Assembly (NCBI RefSeq): GCF_030605225.1
Contig: NZ_JAUWAV010000006.1
Location: 39,664 to 103,663, forward strand
Direction of reading: 5' to 3'
Length of the DNA: 64,000 nucleotides
Origin: Geoalkalibacter sp.
GTDB lineage: Bacteria > Desulfobacterota > Desulfuromonadia > Desulfuromonadales > Geoalkalibacteraceae
In this document: positions 47,187 through 56,724 of the stretch, piece after piece
How the letters are laid out: the number at the start of each line of letters is the position of its first letter
Numbering within the stretch: position 1 is the stretch's first letter
The notes under the pieces: generated by a model
Database searches by the model: none
Told to the model about the DNA's origin: nothing
What the model saw: only the letters and a program-made list of their open reading frames with translations
Made by a program: the position numbers and the translations under genes

Positions 47187-48206
47187 ATGCGAGTTTTCAT
47201 GGGGATGGAGCGTTTGACCTTTGCTTGGCTTGCGTTTTTTCTTCTGGCGTTTTGTCCCCAGGGTGCCGCGGCCGACGAAATTCTGCTGAAAAACGGCGAC
47301 CGCCTCAGCGGCACGGTGACCGAGGCCAAAGGCGGTCAACTGTTCATCAACACCCCCTATGCTTCGGGCATCTCGGTGAACATCAATGAAATCGCCGCAA
47401 TTTCCACGGACAATCCCCTCACCCTGCGTTTTGCGGGAACCGATGTCATCAGGGGCCGCCTGCTCACCAGGGACGGCCAGACCCTGGTGGTTCCCGAAGA
47501 GGGGCGCGGAGAACTGGCGATTTCCCTGAATCAGGTGCGCTCCATCAATGTCCCGGACATCCTGTGGAGCGGCAACGTCTTTCTCGGCGGCGCCCAACAG
47601 TCGGGCAACACCGACCGCATGAGCCTGACCTTCGGCGCCGACGCCGTGCGCCGCGGCCTCGAAGACCGCTTCAGCCTCGCCTTTCTCTACAACTATGCCG
47701 AGGAAGACGGCGAAGTCACCACGCGCAACGCCTACGGCGCCATGAAGTACGATTACTTCTTCACGCCGCGCTTCTATGGGTTGCTGAGCGTTGAGCTGCT
47801 CAACGACAAATTCAAGGATCTCAACCTGCGCGCCATCGTCGGCCCCGGCGTCGGCTATCAGATCTGGGAGGACGCGCGCAAGGCCCTGGCCCTGGAAGCC
47901 GGCATCGCCTATTTCAGCGAGGACCGCAGGGACGGCGAGGACGACAGCTGGTTCACGGCGCGCCTGGCGGCGGTGTTCCGCTACGAGCTGACCTCCTGGC
48001 TGCGCTTCACCGACACCCTGATTCTCTACCCGCAACTGGAGAGCGTCGGTGACTACACCTTGCGCAACGACGCGGCATTGATCACCGCCCTGGGTTCCTC
48101 CTGGGCGCTGCGCCTGGGCAATATCTGGGAACGAGACAGCGATCCACCCTCGGGCATCAAAAAAGACGACTTCAAGACCAGCCTCGCCCTGCAATATTCC
48201 TTCTAG
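47187..48206 (+). CDS. DUF481 outer-membrane beta-barrel protein
   Basis: This 339-residue protein has a signal peptide ending AAADE. A first region has LKNGDRLSGTVTEAKGGQLFINT and similar strands (about 30-120), a small SH3-like or LSm-like repeat often fused to DUF481. The C-terminal 210 residues are the DUF481 barrel with alternating aromatic strands, ending LALQYSF, whose terminal Phe is an outer-membrane assembly signal. GGGAGGAG lies before the ATG. Salt-induced relatives exist, but the role is not known. Confidence 0.88.
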   Translation: MRVFMGMERLTFAWLAFFLLAFCPQGAAADEILLKNGDRLSGTVTEAKGGQLFINTPYASGISVNINEIAAISTDNPLTLRFAGTDVIRGRLLTRDGQTLVVPEEGRGELAISLNQVRSINVPDILWSGNVFLGGAQQSGNTDRMSLTFGADAVRRGLEDRFSLAFLYNYAEEDGEVTTRNAYGAMKYDYFFTPRFYGLLSVELLNDKFKDLNLRAIVGPGVGYQIWEDARKALALEAGIAYFSEDRRDGEDDSWFTARLAAVFRYELTSWLRFTDTLILYPQLESVGDYTLRNDAALITALGSSWALRLGNIWERDSDPPSGIKKDDFKTSLALQYSF

Positions 48207-48210
48207 GCGC

Positions 48211-48242
48211 GCGCAAGGGCGGGCGAGACGCCGCCCTTGCGC
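48211..48242. terminator. Strong 12-bp hairpin after the DUF481 gene
   Basis: GCGCAAGGGCGG and CCGCCCTTGCGC pair perfectly around an 8-nt loop 4 bp after the stop codon. No T run follows, so it may be a 3'-end stabiliser or a Rho-dependent end rather than an intrinsic terminator. Confidence 0.55.
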
Positions 48243-48264
48243 CCCCTGAGCGACGGACTATACT
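48237..48264 (+). promoter_or_regulatory. Possible promoter overlapping the hairpin
   Basis: TTGCGC (48237-48242) and TATACT (48259-48264) are 16 bp apart. It would drive the 117-residue gene at 48332, and its -35 box lies in the hairpin arm. Confidence 0.4.
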
Positions 48265-48331
48265 GAAAGAAAAAGCCAAAACAGGCCCCTCAATCACTTA
48301 CCGCAGAGCCTGAAGCCAGGGAGGACAAAGC

Positions 48332-48685
48332 ATGAACGGCAAGCAGATCGCTGAGGAAATCAACCGCGTACGCACCGACCAGGATCGCTTCATCCGCTGG
48401 TGGCGCAAGGAAAATGATTTTATCGACTACGATCTCATCGCGCGCTTTCTCGACAACCTTGACGAGGAAGAGGAATTCGGCGGCTTTGAACTGCTCGATA
48501 CGGAGCGGATGTGGCAAACGCTGCAAGCGCGCATTCCCGAGCGGGTCAGCCGCGACCGGACCAAGGCCGGGGAGATGATCTACTGGAAGCGTCCGGGCAA
48601 GGACGATCAGACCTGTCCTTTCAGCCCCGAATCCATCATGACCATATTTGATGTGGAAACCCGCGGCAATGTCATCGAAGCCTGA
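48332..48685 (+). CDS. Hypothetical 117-residue protein
   Basis: This small acidic protein, MNGKQIAEEINRVRTDQDRF, is rich in Asp, Glu and Trp, with DNLDEEEEFGGFELL in the middle. It has a single cysteine and no signal or membrane segment. A good ribosome-binding site (GGGAGGA) and separate promoter-like sequence support expression. It stands before the cupin gene on the same strand. No family is recognised. Confidence 0.7.
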   Translation: MNGKQIAEEINRVRTDQDRFIRWWRKENDFIDYDLIARFLDNLDEEEEFGGFELLDTERMWQTLQARIPERVSRDRTKAGEMIYWKRPGKDDQTCPFSPESIMTIFDVETRGNVIEA

Positions 48686-48719
48686 GTTGGCGGTGCGCTG
48701 AAACGCAAAGGATGCAGGA

Positions 48720-49061
48720 ATGGCCCAAGCGCCCTATCGGATCAGCGATAAGAAAGTCATCGTGGAGACACCCGAGGTGCGGGTTTCGGAAATGACCCTG
48801 GCCGTCGGGGAAGAGATTCCCTGGCATCTGCACACGCAAGTCGCGGACACCTTTTATTGCCTCGAAGGGCAAGTGCTCCTGCAGACCGGCGAGAATCCAC
48901 AGGGCCGAATCCATCAGCCCGGGGATCGCTCCACCCTGCCCGCCGGACAACCCCACCGGCTGACCAACGCCGGTGGGATCCCCTGCCGTGTTCTGCTGAT
49001 CCAGGGCGTCGGACGCTACGATTTCGTGGCGACCAACCCACCCGACAAGGCACAATCCTAA
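48720..49061 (+). CDS. Cupin domain protein
   Basis: This 113-residue single-domain cupin has the metal motif region PWHLHTQVADTFYCLEGQVLLQTG, with two His, and the second motif PGDRSTLPAGQPHRLTNAG, with one His. Such small cupins bind a metal and act as isomerases, dioxygenases or sensors; the substrate is unknown. AAAGGATGCAGGA precedes the ATG at 48720. It lies 34 bp after the 117-residue gene and 36 bp before the sensor gene. Confidence 0.85.
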   Translation: MAQAPYRISDKKVIVETPEVRVSEMTLAVGEEIPWHLHTQVADTFYCLEGQVLLQTGENPQGRIHQPGDRSTLPAGQPHRLTNAGGIPCRVLLIQGVGRYDFVATNPPDKAQS

Positions 49062-49097
49062 TCAACCATCTCTTCTCAGAATCGGAAATCCATCGGC

Positions 49098-50009
49098 ATG
49101 TCCTCACCCATTCGCCAACTACCGCCCCACCTCAGTCTCAGCGAGGATGAACAGGGCCGGCGCTTTCTGAATTTTTTCGTTCTCTCGGCGACGCTCTCCT
49201 TTCTGGTCATTCTGACCCTCTCCGCCCTGGGCGCCTATCTGACCTTTCAACATTACATCCTCGCCCAGGCCCAGGAGCGCTCGGTGCGGCTCAGCAAAGC
49301 CCTGCTGCAACAGGATCGCGACACACTGGTCCGGCCAGGACCCGAGGGGCTCTGGGAAATTTCCCTGGATACCCGCGATTTCGACCGTTTCGATGCGCGC
49401 ATGCGGCCGATCCTTGAGGCCCTGCAGGTCGCCAAGATCAAAATCTACGACGCCCGCCGGACCATCGTTTACAGCAACGATCTCGACATCATCGGCCTGG
49501 TGGATGAAAAAAACCTCGCCCTGGACCGCGCGCTGCGCGGAGAAATCGACACGAAAATCGCGCACAAGGGCGAGTTCTGGGATCTCGACGAGGAACTGCG
49601 TCTGAACATCGACGTCGCCGAAACCTACATCCCGATTTTCGACGACCACGGCCGCGTCATCGGCTCTTACGAAATCTATCTCGACGTTTCACGCTACCGC
49701 CAGGATGTGCGCAGCCTGGTCGTCGTGATGCTGGGCATCCTCGGCATCATCCTCGGCGTCATCTTTCTCGTCATCCATACCCAATTGCGCAAGGCCGCCG
49801 GCATCATTCACGCCAAATCCCAACAGATCAAGGTACTGAGCGGACTGCTGCCGGTATGCAGTTTCTGCAAGAAAATCCGCAACGACAAAAACGAATGGGA
49901 AGCGATGGAGGAATACATCTCGGCCCGCTCCGAATCGGAATTTTCCCACAGCTTCTGCCCGGAATGCGTAGCCCGCCACTACCCCGATCTCAACCTGAAG
50001 GACGAGTGA
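49098..50009 (+). CDS. Membrane sensor with periplasmic domain and C-terminal Cys4 module, no output enzyme
   Basis: This 303-residue protein has two membrane helices (about 25-47 and 207-228) around a periplasmic domain of about 160 residues resembling a dCACHE/PAS-like ligand-binding fold. After the second helix, a short linker leads to the module LPVCSFCKKIRNDKNEW...FCPEC with C254, C257, C287 and C290. This module is usually found at the C-terminus of deltaproteobacterial histidine kinases and response regulators, but here there is no kinase, cyclase or receiver domain. The next gene, a GAF protein, starts 22 bp downstream, suggesting output through it. Confidence 0.8.
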   Translation: MSSPIRQLPPHLSLSEDEQGRRFLNFFVLSATLSFLVILTLSALGAYLTFQHYILAQAQERSVRLSKALLQQDRDTLVRPGPEGLWEISLDTRDFDRFDARMRPILEALQVAKIKIYDARRTIVYSNDLDIIGLVDEKNLALDRALRGEIDTKIAHKGEFWDLDEELRLNIDVAETYIPIFDDHGRVIGSYEIYLDVSRYRQDVRSLVVVMLGILGIILGVIFLVIHTQLRKAAGIIHAKSQQIKVLSGLLPVCSFCKKIRNDKNEWEAMEEYISARSESEFSHSFCPECVARHYPDLNLKDE

Positions 50010-50031
50010 ACCCTTGCCGACGAGGCCCGCC

Positions 50032-50799
50032 ATGTCCGCGAACGTCGAAACCTCATTTGTCAAACTGCTCGGGTTGGCCAGCTTTCTTGAACAACAAGGG
50101 CATCTTGAGGAGAGGCTCGCTGAACTGGCGGCCCTGGCCGCCGAAATTCTTGGTTCGCATAACTGCTCGATCATGTTGCTGCGGGATGACGACGGCCGGG
50201 ATCCGCGCATGAGAATCTTTGCCAGTCACGGCTATCTGCCCCCCGCCGCCTTTGCCGAAAGCGCCCGGCACAAGGAAGGCATCGCCGGGCAGGTCGCGGC
50301 AAGCGGCAAGGCTCTGCTGGTGAGCGATATCCTCGCTTCGCCCTACGCCCCCCACGCACGTTGGCCGGAGAAAAAAAACCGCGGATTTCTCTGCGCGCCG
50401 ATTTTCATCGGCAGCCAAGTGCTTGGCGTCATCAACGTCAACAGTCCCCTGGATGATCGGATTTATGACGAAAAAGATCTTCAACTTCTCGTCACCGTCG
50501 CTCTTCTGGTGGGCAAATCCATTCAGGTGGTTCAGTTGCAGAATCTGCTCAGATCGCGCTTCGCCCAACAAGCACTGCTGAACCAGGCACGCAAAACCGT
50601 GGACGACGCCTGGATCGCACGGGGCCAAGACCCGAGGAAAGCGGCACGCATCGTCGGCAAGGCGTTTTATCGCGAGATGCACGATGCCGGGTTCTCCGAC
50701 GATCACATCATTCAGGCCGCCACGGAAATCATCTCCCTGCTCGGGCAGAAAATCCGCAAGCACAGTCGGCGGCGCGACCCCAACCGCCCGGAAAATTAA
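50032..50799 (+). CDS. GAF domain protein
   Basis: This 255-residue cytoplasmic protein has a GAF domain (about residues 12-175), including GIAGQVAASGKALLVSDIL and APIFIGSQVLGVINVNSP. A C-terminal helical part of about 80 residues (NQARKTVDDAWIARGQDPRKAARIVG) has no recognised enzyme motif. An ATG at 50032 follows GAGG; a TTG at 50014 would add six residues. It lies 22 bp after the membrane sensor gene. The pair may form one signalling unit; partner and ligand are unknown. Confidence 0.85.
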   Translation: MSANVETSFVKLLGLASFLEQQGHLEERLAELAALAAEILGSHNCSIMLLRDDDGRDPRMRIFASHGYLPPAAFAESARHKEGIAGQVAASGKALLVSDILASPYAPHARWPEKKNRGFLCAPIFIGSQVLGVINVNSPLDDRIYDEKDLQLLVTVALLVGKSIQVVQLQNLLRSRFAQQALLNQARKTVDDAWIARGQDPRKAARIVGKAFYREMHDAGFSDDHIIQAATEIISLLGQKIRKHSRRRDPNRPEN

Positions 50800-50815
50800 A
50801 ACGTTTTTTTGCTAC

Positions 50816-50863
50816 TTGACCTGCCCCGCATCCATCCTTCATAGTGTGCCGCATACGGCGCAC
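50816..50863 (+). promoter_or_regulatory. Promoter-like element and dyad of the lipoprotein-receptor operon
   Basis: TTGACC (50816-50821) and CATAGT (50840-50845) are 18 bp apart. Immediately downstream, GTGTGCCG-CATA-CGGCGCAC (50844-50863) is an 8-bp dyad with one wobble, a possible operator or hairpin near the transcript start. The rest of the 250-base gap to the lipoprotein start at 51048 contains one further bulged hairpin (50995-51016) and no gene. Confidence 0.45.
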
Positions 50864-51047
50864 CCTGAACGCGCCTCGCCTTCGCGCGCAGCCAACAGCG
50901 GAAAATGTCCATGAATCTTGCATTGGTTTCGGCTTCGCGCACCCCACGATCATCTCAACTGACCGCTCCGCCTGGAAAAACCCTGGACAGTCCGGGAGCA
51001 CCCCCATCGGGGCTCCGTCATTTGCAGGAAAGGTTTCGCCAAACAGC

Positions 51048-54000
51048 ATGAGCTTTTTGAACTTTGCCGGTTTGCGCCATCTCTCCCTGGTTCTCGCCTA
51101 TCTGCTGCTCGCGGCCTGCGGCGGGGAAAGCAGCCGCGTGGATTTGCCCCAGAGTGCGCCGAGCCTGACGCTCAGTGGGTTTGTCGAGGATGGGCCCGTG
51201 GCCGGCTCGCGGGTTTTTCTGCGCATGCAGGGCACGGATGAAATCGCCCGCCTGTGCGGCGACAGCGGCCGCGGCCGCTGCGAAACCTTCACCGACCAGA
51301 GCGGTCATTTTTCCCTGCGCGTCCACGGCAACGCCCATCTGCCGGCCTTGGTCGCGGTGGCGGTAGGCGGCAGCGACACCCAAACGGGCGTGGATTTCTC
51401 CTTGATTGAGATGCGCGCCCCCCTGGCCCTCTTCCAGGGTGCGCCGCAACAGCTTGCGATCACACCCCTGACCACCCTGCTCGCCGAAAAGATCGAGCGG
51501 CGCATCGCACCGCAGGACGCGCTGCTGCAAGTTCGCCGCCTGCTGGCATTGCCCAGCGCCTGTGATCCTCTGGCCCGGCCATCCGCGGATGAGATTCTGC
51601 AGCAGCGCGCCCTGCTGCTCGTCAAGATCGCCGTTGAACTCGCGCGCGGCGGATCGGCGCAGCCTCTGCTCCAGATGCTGGAGGATCTAGGCTCTCAACC
51701 CCTGTTTGATGCCGACGGGAAGCTGCGCGCCGGAGCGCTGCACAGCCTGAGCCGGGTGGATGAAGGCGCCCGTGAGCGGATTCTCGCCCTGGAAGGTCTG
51801 CTGCAAAACGAGCCGCCGTCCGCCTGGGGTGATCTCTTTCAGCGCCACGAGTTGCACCAGGCGCTGGTGGAAACCCTGCGGCTCATGCTGAGGGAGGGCG
51901 AGAGCTTCGATGAGCGTGACGCGCGGTTTCTCGCCAACGCCGAGCGACTCACCCGCCGCATCCTCGAAGCCGCCGCCCATCGGGGCATCGTCCTGAGCGC
52001 GCCCGCTCCCCAGCGGATCCTCCGCTATGTGCTTTTTTCCCATGGCCTGAACAGCGCGGAGATCTTTCTCCTGCCTCCCGAGGAGTTCCAGATCCGTCTG
52101 CCGCGCCTGGAGGATGATGGTGAGATCCCCCGCCTGGCCCTGAGCCGCGTGCGCTACAACCGCGTCGTTCCTCTGCTCGGAGATGAGTTTCTCACCACGC
52201 CGACGCGGCGCATCGACTATTACTACAATTCGGACGTCTCCTACTTCCACCAGGCCGAGCAACTTCTGGCCGGGGTCAACGACGCCGATCTCAGCGACGC
52301 GGTGATGCTGCGGATTCTCGAGGGCAAGGCCCGTCACGGCCTGCACGAGGATGCGCGCTTGATCGCCGACACGCAGATTTACCAGACGGTCAACCGCGGC
52401 CTCGGTTTGATTTCCCTGGGAACCGCCCTAGCCGAGCAGGGCCGCCGGGATGAGGCGCTTGCCGCCCTGGGCCAGGCTCACGAACAATTTCGCCGCGTGA
52501 TCAACGCCAAGGGCTGGGCAAGCATCGGCAACACCGATACCGCCAACCTGCAAAAACTGGCCGGTGCCTTTCGCCGCGCGGGCGATCTGTCCGGCGCGCG
52601 CCGGGTGCTCGACGATCTGGAGCAGGCCGCGCCCCATCTGACCACCGCCAGCCTGTTCAGCCGCCTGTTCATCGGCACCCGCGACATGGTCGATCGCTAT
52701 TTGGATGAAGAGGATCTCGCCCTGGCCGCCGCAGCCTTGCCGTCCCTGCACGACTATGCCCGCCGCACGCCGGCCAACGAAACCGCGGGCAAGCGCCACT
52801 ACAAGGCGCGCATCTTCAATCTGGTGGAAACCGCCCAGCGCCATGCCCGCCTCGGCGATGCCCAGGGGGCCTGGCAGCTGTACCTGGAAATTCAGCAGCT
52901 GCGCAACCACGACGGCCTGCTGGGCTTCAGCGGCGCGGAAACCTGGGTTTACATGGACCGCATGGTCGAGATGCTCTACCAGATCGGGCGCAAGGACGAA
53001 GCCCTGGTCCTGGCCTACGCCATCCCCAATTCCTATGTCGACATCCAGGGCGTCACCCGCTCCTCGTCCCTCTATCGCATTTTCGCCCTCAAGGCCGTGG
53101 CCGCATCCCTGGCTCTGGAGGAGGGCATCGCTGCCGCTGAAGCGTTCATCGACAGCCATCTGGCCGACCCGCGCGACCGCATCGAGGCCTGGACCTATTT
53201 CGCCGGCAATCGCAATCGCGCCTACGTGGCCGGGCAGGCCCTGGACGCCGCGCGGCTGGATCTTGCCGTCGAGGCCCTGCTGCGCGCCCGTGTCCTGGTC
53301 GCCAGCCTGACGGAAACCACCGAGCGCAACCGCTATCGCTATCTCGTGCAGTGGGGCTACGCGAAGCTGGCCGATCTGGCCCGCCGGGCGCAAGATCTCG
53401 CCCTGGCGCAGGCGCTGCTCGAGGATGCCGAGGCGATCGCCCTCTCCCTTACCGATCTCGAATATCGCGTCAGCGCCCTGGTGGACATCGCCCGGGTCTA
53501 TGACGAGATGAATCTGCCGCAACTCGGCCGGGCGCGCCTGGAAGCCGCCCTGGGCGCCATCAGCGGCGCGGCGGCGGGGCTTTCTCCGAGCACAGCGACG
53601 GCCATGCGCGAACTGGTCCTTGACGCCTTCAGCGTTTTCGTGGGCGAGCCCCTCGAAGCCTATGTCGCCGGAGCCCGCCAGCTCTATTTTCCCGGCCAGG
53701 TCTATGCCGGTACCGACCACGACAGCCTGGCCAAACTCAAGACGGAAAGCCTGATCTTCGCCGCCGACATTTACTCCCGCTTCGGCGGGCTGGATCCGAC
53801 CCTGCTGAACCGTGCCCGCGCCCTGCTCGCCGAAGCCCGCGCCACCGCCGACCGCATCTTTGTTCCGGCCACCCGCATGGGTCTTTACATCAACAAGACC
53901 ACCAGCGCCCGCCACCTGATCGGCGCCCAGGCCCGCGCCCGGGATTTCGAAACCGCGCGGGCACTTGCGCTTGGTCTGCCCTACCGCAGCGAGCGTCATC

Positions 54001-54212
54001 TGGCGTTGCAGAAGCTCGCGGAGATCTATTGCGATTGGGACGAGCTGCCCGACTACCCCCAAGCCTCCGTGGATACGGACGGCGACGGGCGGCCCAATTT
54101 CTTTCACCCCTGGGCCGACGCGGCACAGTTGCTCGAACTGGAACTCGACCCCGACAGCGACGGCGACGGCATCCCCGACCATCTGGATGCCCGGCCGCTC
54201 TATCCGGATTGA
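51048..54212 (+). CDS. Large lipoprotein with helical repeats and calcium-binding C-terminus
   Basis: This 1054-residue protein begins with a signal peptide and lipobox LLAAC (Cys24), so it is lipid-anchored. Residues about 40-110 form a beta-rich domain with SGFVEDGPVAGSRVFL, like a carboxypeptidase regulatory or peptidase-associated fold. The middle is helical and TPR-like, with many Ala, Leu and Arg-rich segments. The C-terminus has two DxDGDG-type calcium loops, DTDGDGRPN and DPDSDGDGIPD. It starts at ATG 51048 with AGGAAAGG about 14 nt upstream; a frame open to 50844 was rejected. It is 29 bp upstream of the TonB receptor, the likely partner. Confidence 0.85.
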   Translation: MSFLNFAGLRHLSLVLAYLLLAACGGESSRVDLPQSAPSLTLSGFVEDGPVAGSRVFLRMQGTDEIARLCGDSGRGRCETFTDQSGHFSLRVHGNAHLPALVAVAVGGSDTQTGVDFSLIEMRAPLALFQGAPQQLAITPLTTLLAEKIERRIAPQDALLQVRRLLALPSACDPLARPSADEILQQRALLLVKIAVELARGGSAQPLLQMLEDLGSQPLFDADGKLRAGALHSLSRVDEGARERILALEGLLQNEPPSAWGDLFQRHELHQALVETLRLMLREGESFDERDARFLANAERLTRRILEAAAHRGIVLSAPAPQRILRYVLFSHGLNSAEIFLLPPEEFQIRLPRLEDDGEIPRLALSRVRYNRVVPLLGDEFLTTPTRRIDYYYNSDVSYFHQAEQLLAGVNDADLSDAVMLRILEGKARHGLHEDARLIADTQIYQTVNRGLGLISLGTALAEQGRRDEALAALGQAHEQFRRVINAKGWASIGNTDTANLQKLAGAFRRAGDLSGARRVLDDLEQAAPHLTTASLFSRLFIGTRDMVDRYLDEEDLALAAAALPSLHDYARRTPANETAGKRHYKARIFNLVETAQRHARLGDAQGAWQLYLEIQQLRNHDGLLGFSGAETWVYMDRMVEMLYQIGRKDEALVLAYAIPNSYVDIQGVTRSSSLYRIFALKAVAASLALEEGIAAAEAFIDSHLADPRDRIEAWTYFAGNRNRAYVAGQALDAARLDLAVEALLRARVLVASLTETTERNRYRYLVQWGYAKLADLARRAQDLALAQALLEDAEAIALSLTDLEYRVSALVDIARVYDEMNLPQLGRARLEAALGAISGAAAGLSPSTATAMRELVLDAFSVFVGEPLEAYVAGARQLYFPGQVYAGTDHDSLAKLKTESLIFAADIYSRFGGLDPTLLNRARALLAEARATADRIFVPATRMGLYINKTTSARHLIGAQARARDFETARALALGLPYRSERHLALQKLAEIYCDWDELPDYPQASVDTDGDGRPNFFHPWADAAQLLELELDPDSDGDGIPDHLDARPLYPD

Positions 54213-54241
54213 CCCCTTAACTTTTTTCTCAGCGATCTCCC

Positions 54242-56716
54242 ATGCCGAGCGTTTATCTCAAGCGATTTGCCGCCCTTGTGCTTCTGTCATTGCTGGGGAC
54301 GCCCGCGGCCCGCGCCGAGGACCCCGCCCCCGAGACCGGAGCGGGTTATCGCCTGGAAACCATCCTGGTGCGGCAAGCCATCGAAAACCGCGCCACGGGC
54401 CGCGCCCTGCTGCCGGGTGAGGTCATTCCCCGTCTGCCGCGCGGCAACGGCAACATTACCGAGTTGCTCGAGGTATTTCCCGATGTGCAGGTGGACCGGC
54501 GCTTCAGCAACTCGCTGACGGGCGGCGAGATTCTGCCGCCGGAAGTCTCCATCTCCGGGGGCAAGAGTTTTCAGAACAACTTCACCATCGACGGCATCAG
54601 CAACAACAGCCTGCTCGATCCCGTCTCGCGCAATCCCAACAGCCTCACCGACGTGCCCGGTCACAGTCAGGAACTGTTTCTCGACAGCGCGCTGGTGGAG
54701 GAAATCGTGGTCTACGACAGCAACGTGCCGGCGCGCTTCGGCAATTTCACCGGCGGCGTGGTGGATGTGCGTACCCGCGCGCCCGCCCCCCAGTTCGGCG
54801 GCCGCCTCGATTATCGCACCACCCGCGACGGCTGGACGCGCTTTCACCTGACGCCCGGCCAACGTGCCGAGTTCGACCAATCCGGCGGCTCCCAGGGGCA
54901 GCCGCGCTTCGCAAAGCACGACGCCGGGGTGGAATTCAATCTGCCCCTCGGCGCGGAGCGCGGCCTGCTGGCCGCCTATCGTCTGCTGGATTCCAGGATC
55001 CCGCTCTACAACCTGGGCGTCAGCGAGAGCCAGAACCGCCGCCGGCACAACCTGTTTCTCAAATATTCCCAGACCCTGAGCGATGCCGACCTGCTTGAGG
55101 TCTCGGCCAAAGCCACCCCCTATGAAGCCGTGCACTTCATCGAGGACACGCGCGCCGGCCGCTTTCTCATCAAAGGCGGCGGCTACACGGCGGGAGCGGA
55201 TTACCTGCGCGTTCTCGGCGAATGGGAGCTCAATGCGCGCGGCGCTTACCGCTTCAGCGAGAATTCCCGTGAAGCGCCGGCCGTCTGGCGCAACTGGGCA
55301 GCCACGGACACCAAGGATTGGGGACGATCGGTCGGTTCGGGGTTCAGCCGCGAAGGCGGCTTCGGCGACATTGAAAAGACCCAGGAAAGCTTCAACCTCG
55401 GCCTTGACCTGCGCGGCTATCCCCAACCTCTTGCCTGGGGCAGCCGCGAATTGAACCTGGGCGTGGAATTGGAGCGCGCCCGCGGCACCTATGAGCGCAG
55501 CGAAACGGCCCAGGTGTTCACCCAGGCGCGCACCACCCCGGATGTGATCTGCGCGGACGACCTGCTGGCCTGCGTCGACGGGGAGCAATTTTTCACCCAG
55601 CGCGACACCTATGCCCGCGCCGCGGCGGCCGCCGTCGTCCATCAGGCCGCCCTCTACGGCGAGGATCGCCTGACCCTGGGTCGGATCGGCCTGCGCCCGG
55701 GCCTGCGCCTGTCCTACGACGATTTCATGGGCAATCTCAACGCCGCGCCGCGCTTTGCCGCCGCCTTCGATCTGCTCGGCAACGACGCCACGGTCTTCAC
55801 TTTCGGCCTCAACCGTTATTACGCGGGCGTGCCGGTCACCTACAAACTGCGCGAAGCCATCGCACCGCCCCTGCGGGAGCAGCGGTTTCTGGGGACGGAT
55901 TTCCAGCCCGCCCCCTGGGCGCCGGCGCCGCTGCAGATGAGCAACGTGGCGCGCTTCTCCAATCTCGACACCCCCTATGCCGACGAAGCGGCGATCGGTC
56001 TCGACCAGGCGCTGCTCGGCGGCCGCTTGAGCGTTAAATTCGTCCATCGCGAGGGCCGCGACGAATTCGCCAAAACCTACGGCGATCTGCAACCCGACGG
56101 GTTGCGCTATTACACCCTGAGCAACGCGGGCCACAGCCGGCACCGCAGCCTGCGCACCACCTGGGAGCGCGCCTGGGCGAAACATTTTCTGTCTGTCAAC
56201 GCCACCTGGCGCGATTCGCGAACCAGCAACGAAACCTATGACGACCTGCTGCGCGAGGAAACCCTCGAGGAGCGGGTCTGGTACCGCGACCAGATCGTCT
56301 ATCGCGGTCAGCTGCCCGGCGATGTCTCGGAGGATCCCTGGGAGGCGCGTCTGACCTACATCGCGCGCCTGCCGGCGGGTTTCACCTTCACCAACTTCAC
56401 CAGCTACGTCAGCCGCTTCAAACGCTTGGAAAACACCTTCGTCGAGCGGCCCGTGCCTTTTGGCGAGCGGCGCGTCGATCTGGTGACGGGAGATGAGATT
56501 CTGGAGAGCCTCGATGTCTACGACCGGATTTCGCACTCCTCCACCTGGAGATTTGACTGGAAGCTGAGTTGGGAAACAGGGTTTGGGGCGCGACAGAACC
56601 TGCGTCTGAACCTGGAAATCAACAATGTCTTCAACGAGAGGATCGAAGCCGACCCGGTCAGGCGCAGCTTTGCCCTGGGACGACAGTGGTGGGCGGGTCT
56701 GGTCTATTTCTTTTGA
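54242..56716 (+). CDS. TonB-dependent outer-membrane receptor
   Basis: This 824-residue protein has a signal peptide (about residues 1-25) and a possible TonB box ETILV near residue 40. The plug domain follows, with ITELLEVFPDVQVDRRFSNS, GGKSFQNNFTIDGISNNS and VPARFGNFTGGVVDVRT. A barrel of about 620 residues ends WWAGLVYFF, with a C-terminal Phe. The nearest gene is the lipoprotein 29 bp upstream, an arrangement reminiscent of paired surface uptake systems. The ligand is not identifiable, and no siderophore or cobalamin genes lie nearby. Confidence 0.93.
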   Translation: MPSVYLKRFAALVLLSLLGTPAARAEDPAPETGAGYRLETILVRQAIENRATGRALLPGEVIPRLPRGNGNITELLEVFPDVQVDRRFSNSLTGGEILPPEVSISGGKSFQNNFTIDGISNNSLLDPVSRNPNSLTDVPGHSQELFLDSALVEEIVVYDSNVPARFGNFTGGVVDVRTRAPAPQFGGRLDYRTTRDGWTRFHLTPGQRAEFDQSGGSQGQPRFAKHDAGVEFNLPLGAERGLLAAYRLLDSRIPLYNLGVSESQNRRRHNLFLKYSQTLSDADLLEVSAKATPYEAVHFIEDTRAGRFLIKGGGYTAGADYLRVLGEWELNARGAYRFSENSREAPAVWRNWAATDTKDWGRSVGSGFSREGGFGDIEKTQESFNLGLDLRGYPQPLAWGSRELNLGVELERARGTYERSETAQVFTQARTTPDVICADDLLACVDGEQFFTQRDTYARAAAAAVVHQAALYGEDRLTLGRIGLRPGLRLSYDDFMGNLNAAPRFAAAFDLLGNDATVFTFGLNRYYAGVPVTYKLREAIAPPLREQRFLGTDFQPAPWAPAPLQMSNVARFSNLDTPYADEAAIGLDQALLGGRLSVKFVHREGRDEFAKTYGDLQPDGLRYYTLSNAGHSRHRSLRTTWERAWAKHFLSVNATWRDSRTSNETYDDLLREETLEERVWYRDQIVYRGQLPGDVSEDPWEARLTYIARLPAGFTFTNFTSYVSRFKRLENTFVERPVPFGERRVDLVTGDEILESLDVYDRISHSSTWRFDWKLSWETGFGARQNLRLNLEINNVFNERIEADPVRRSFALGRQWWAGLVYFF

Positions 56717-56724
56717 GAAACGGC

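Noticed and set aside
54287..56536. A 749-codon minus-strand frame opposite the TonB receptor
   Set aside because: It is a shadow of the receptor gene, with no signal peptide or domain.
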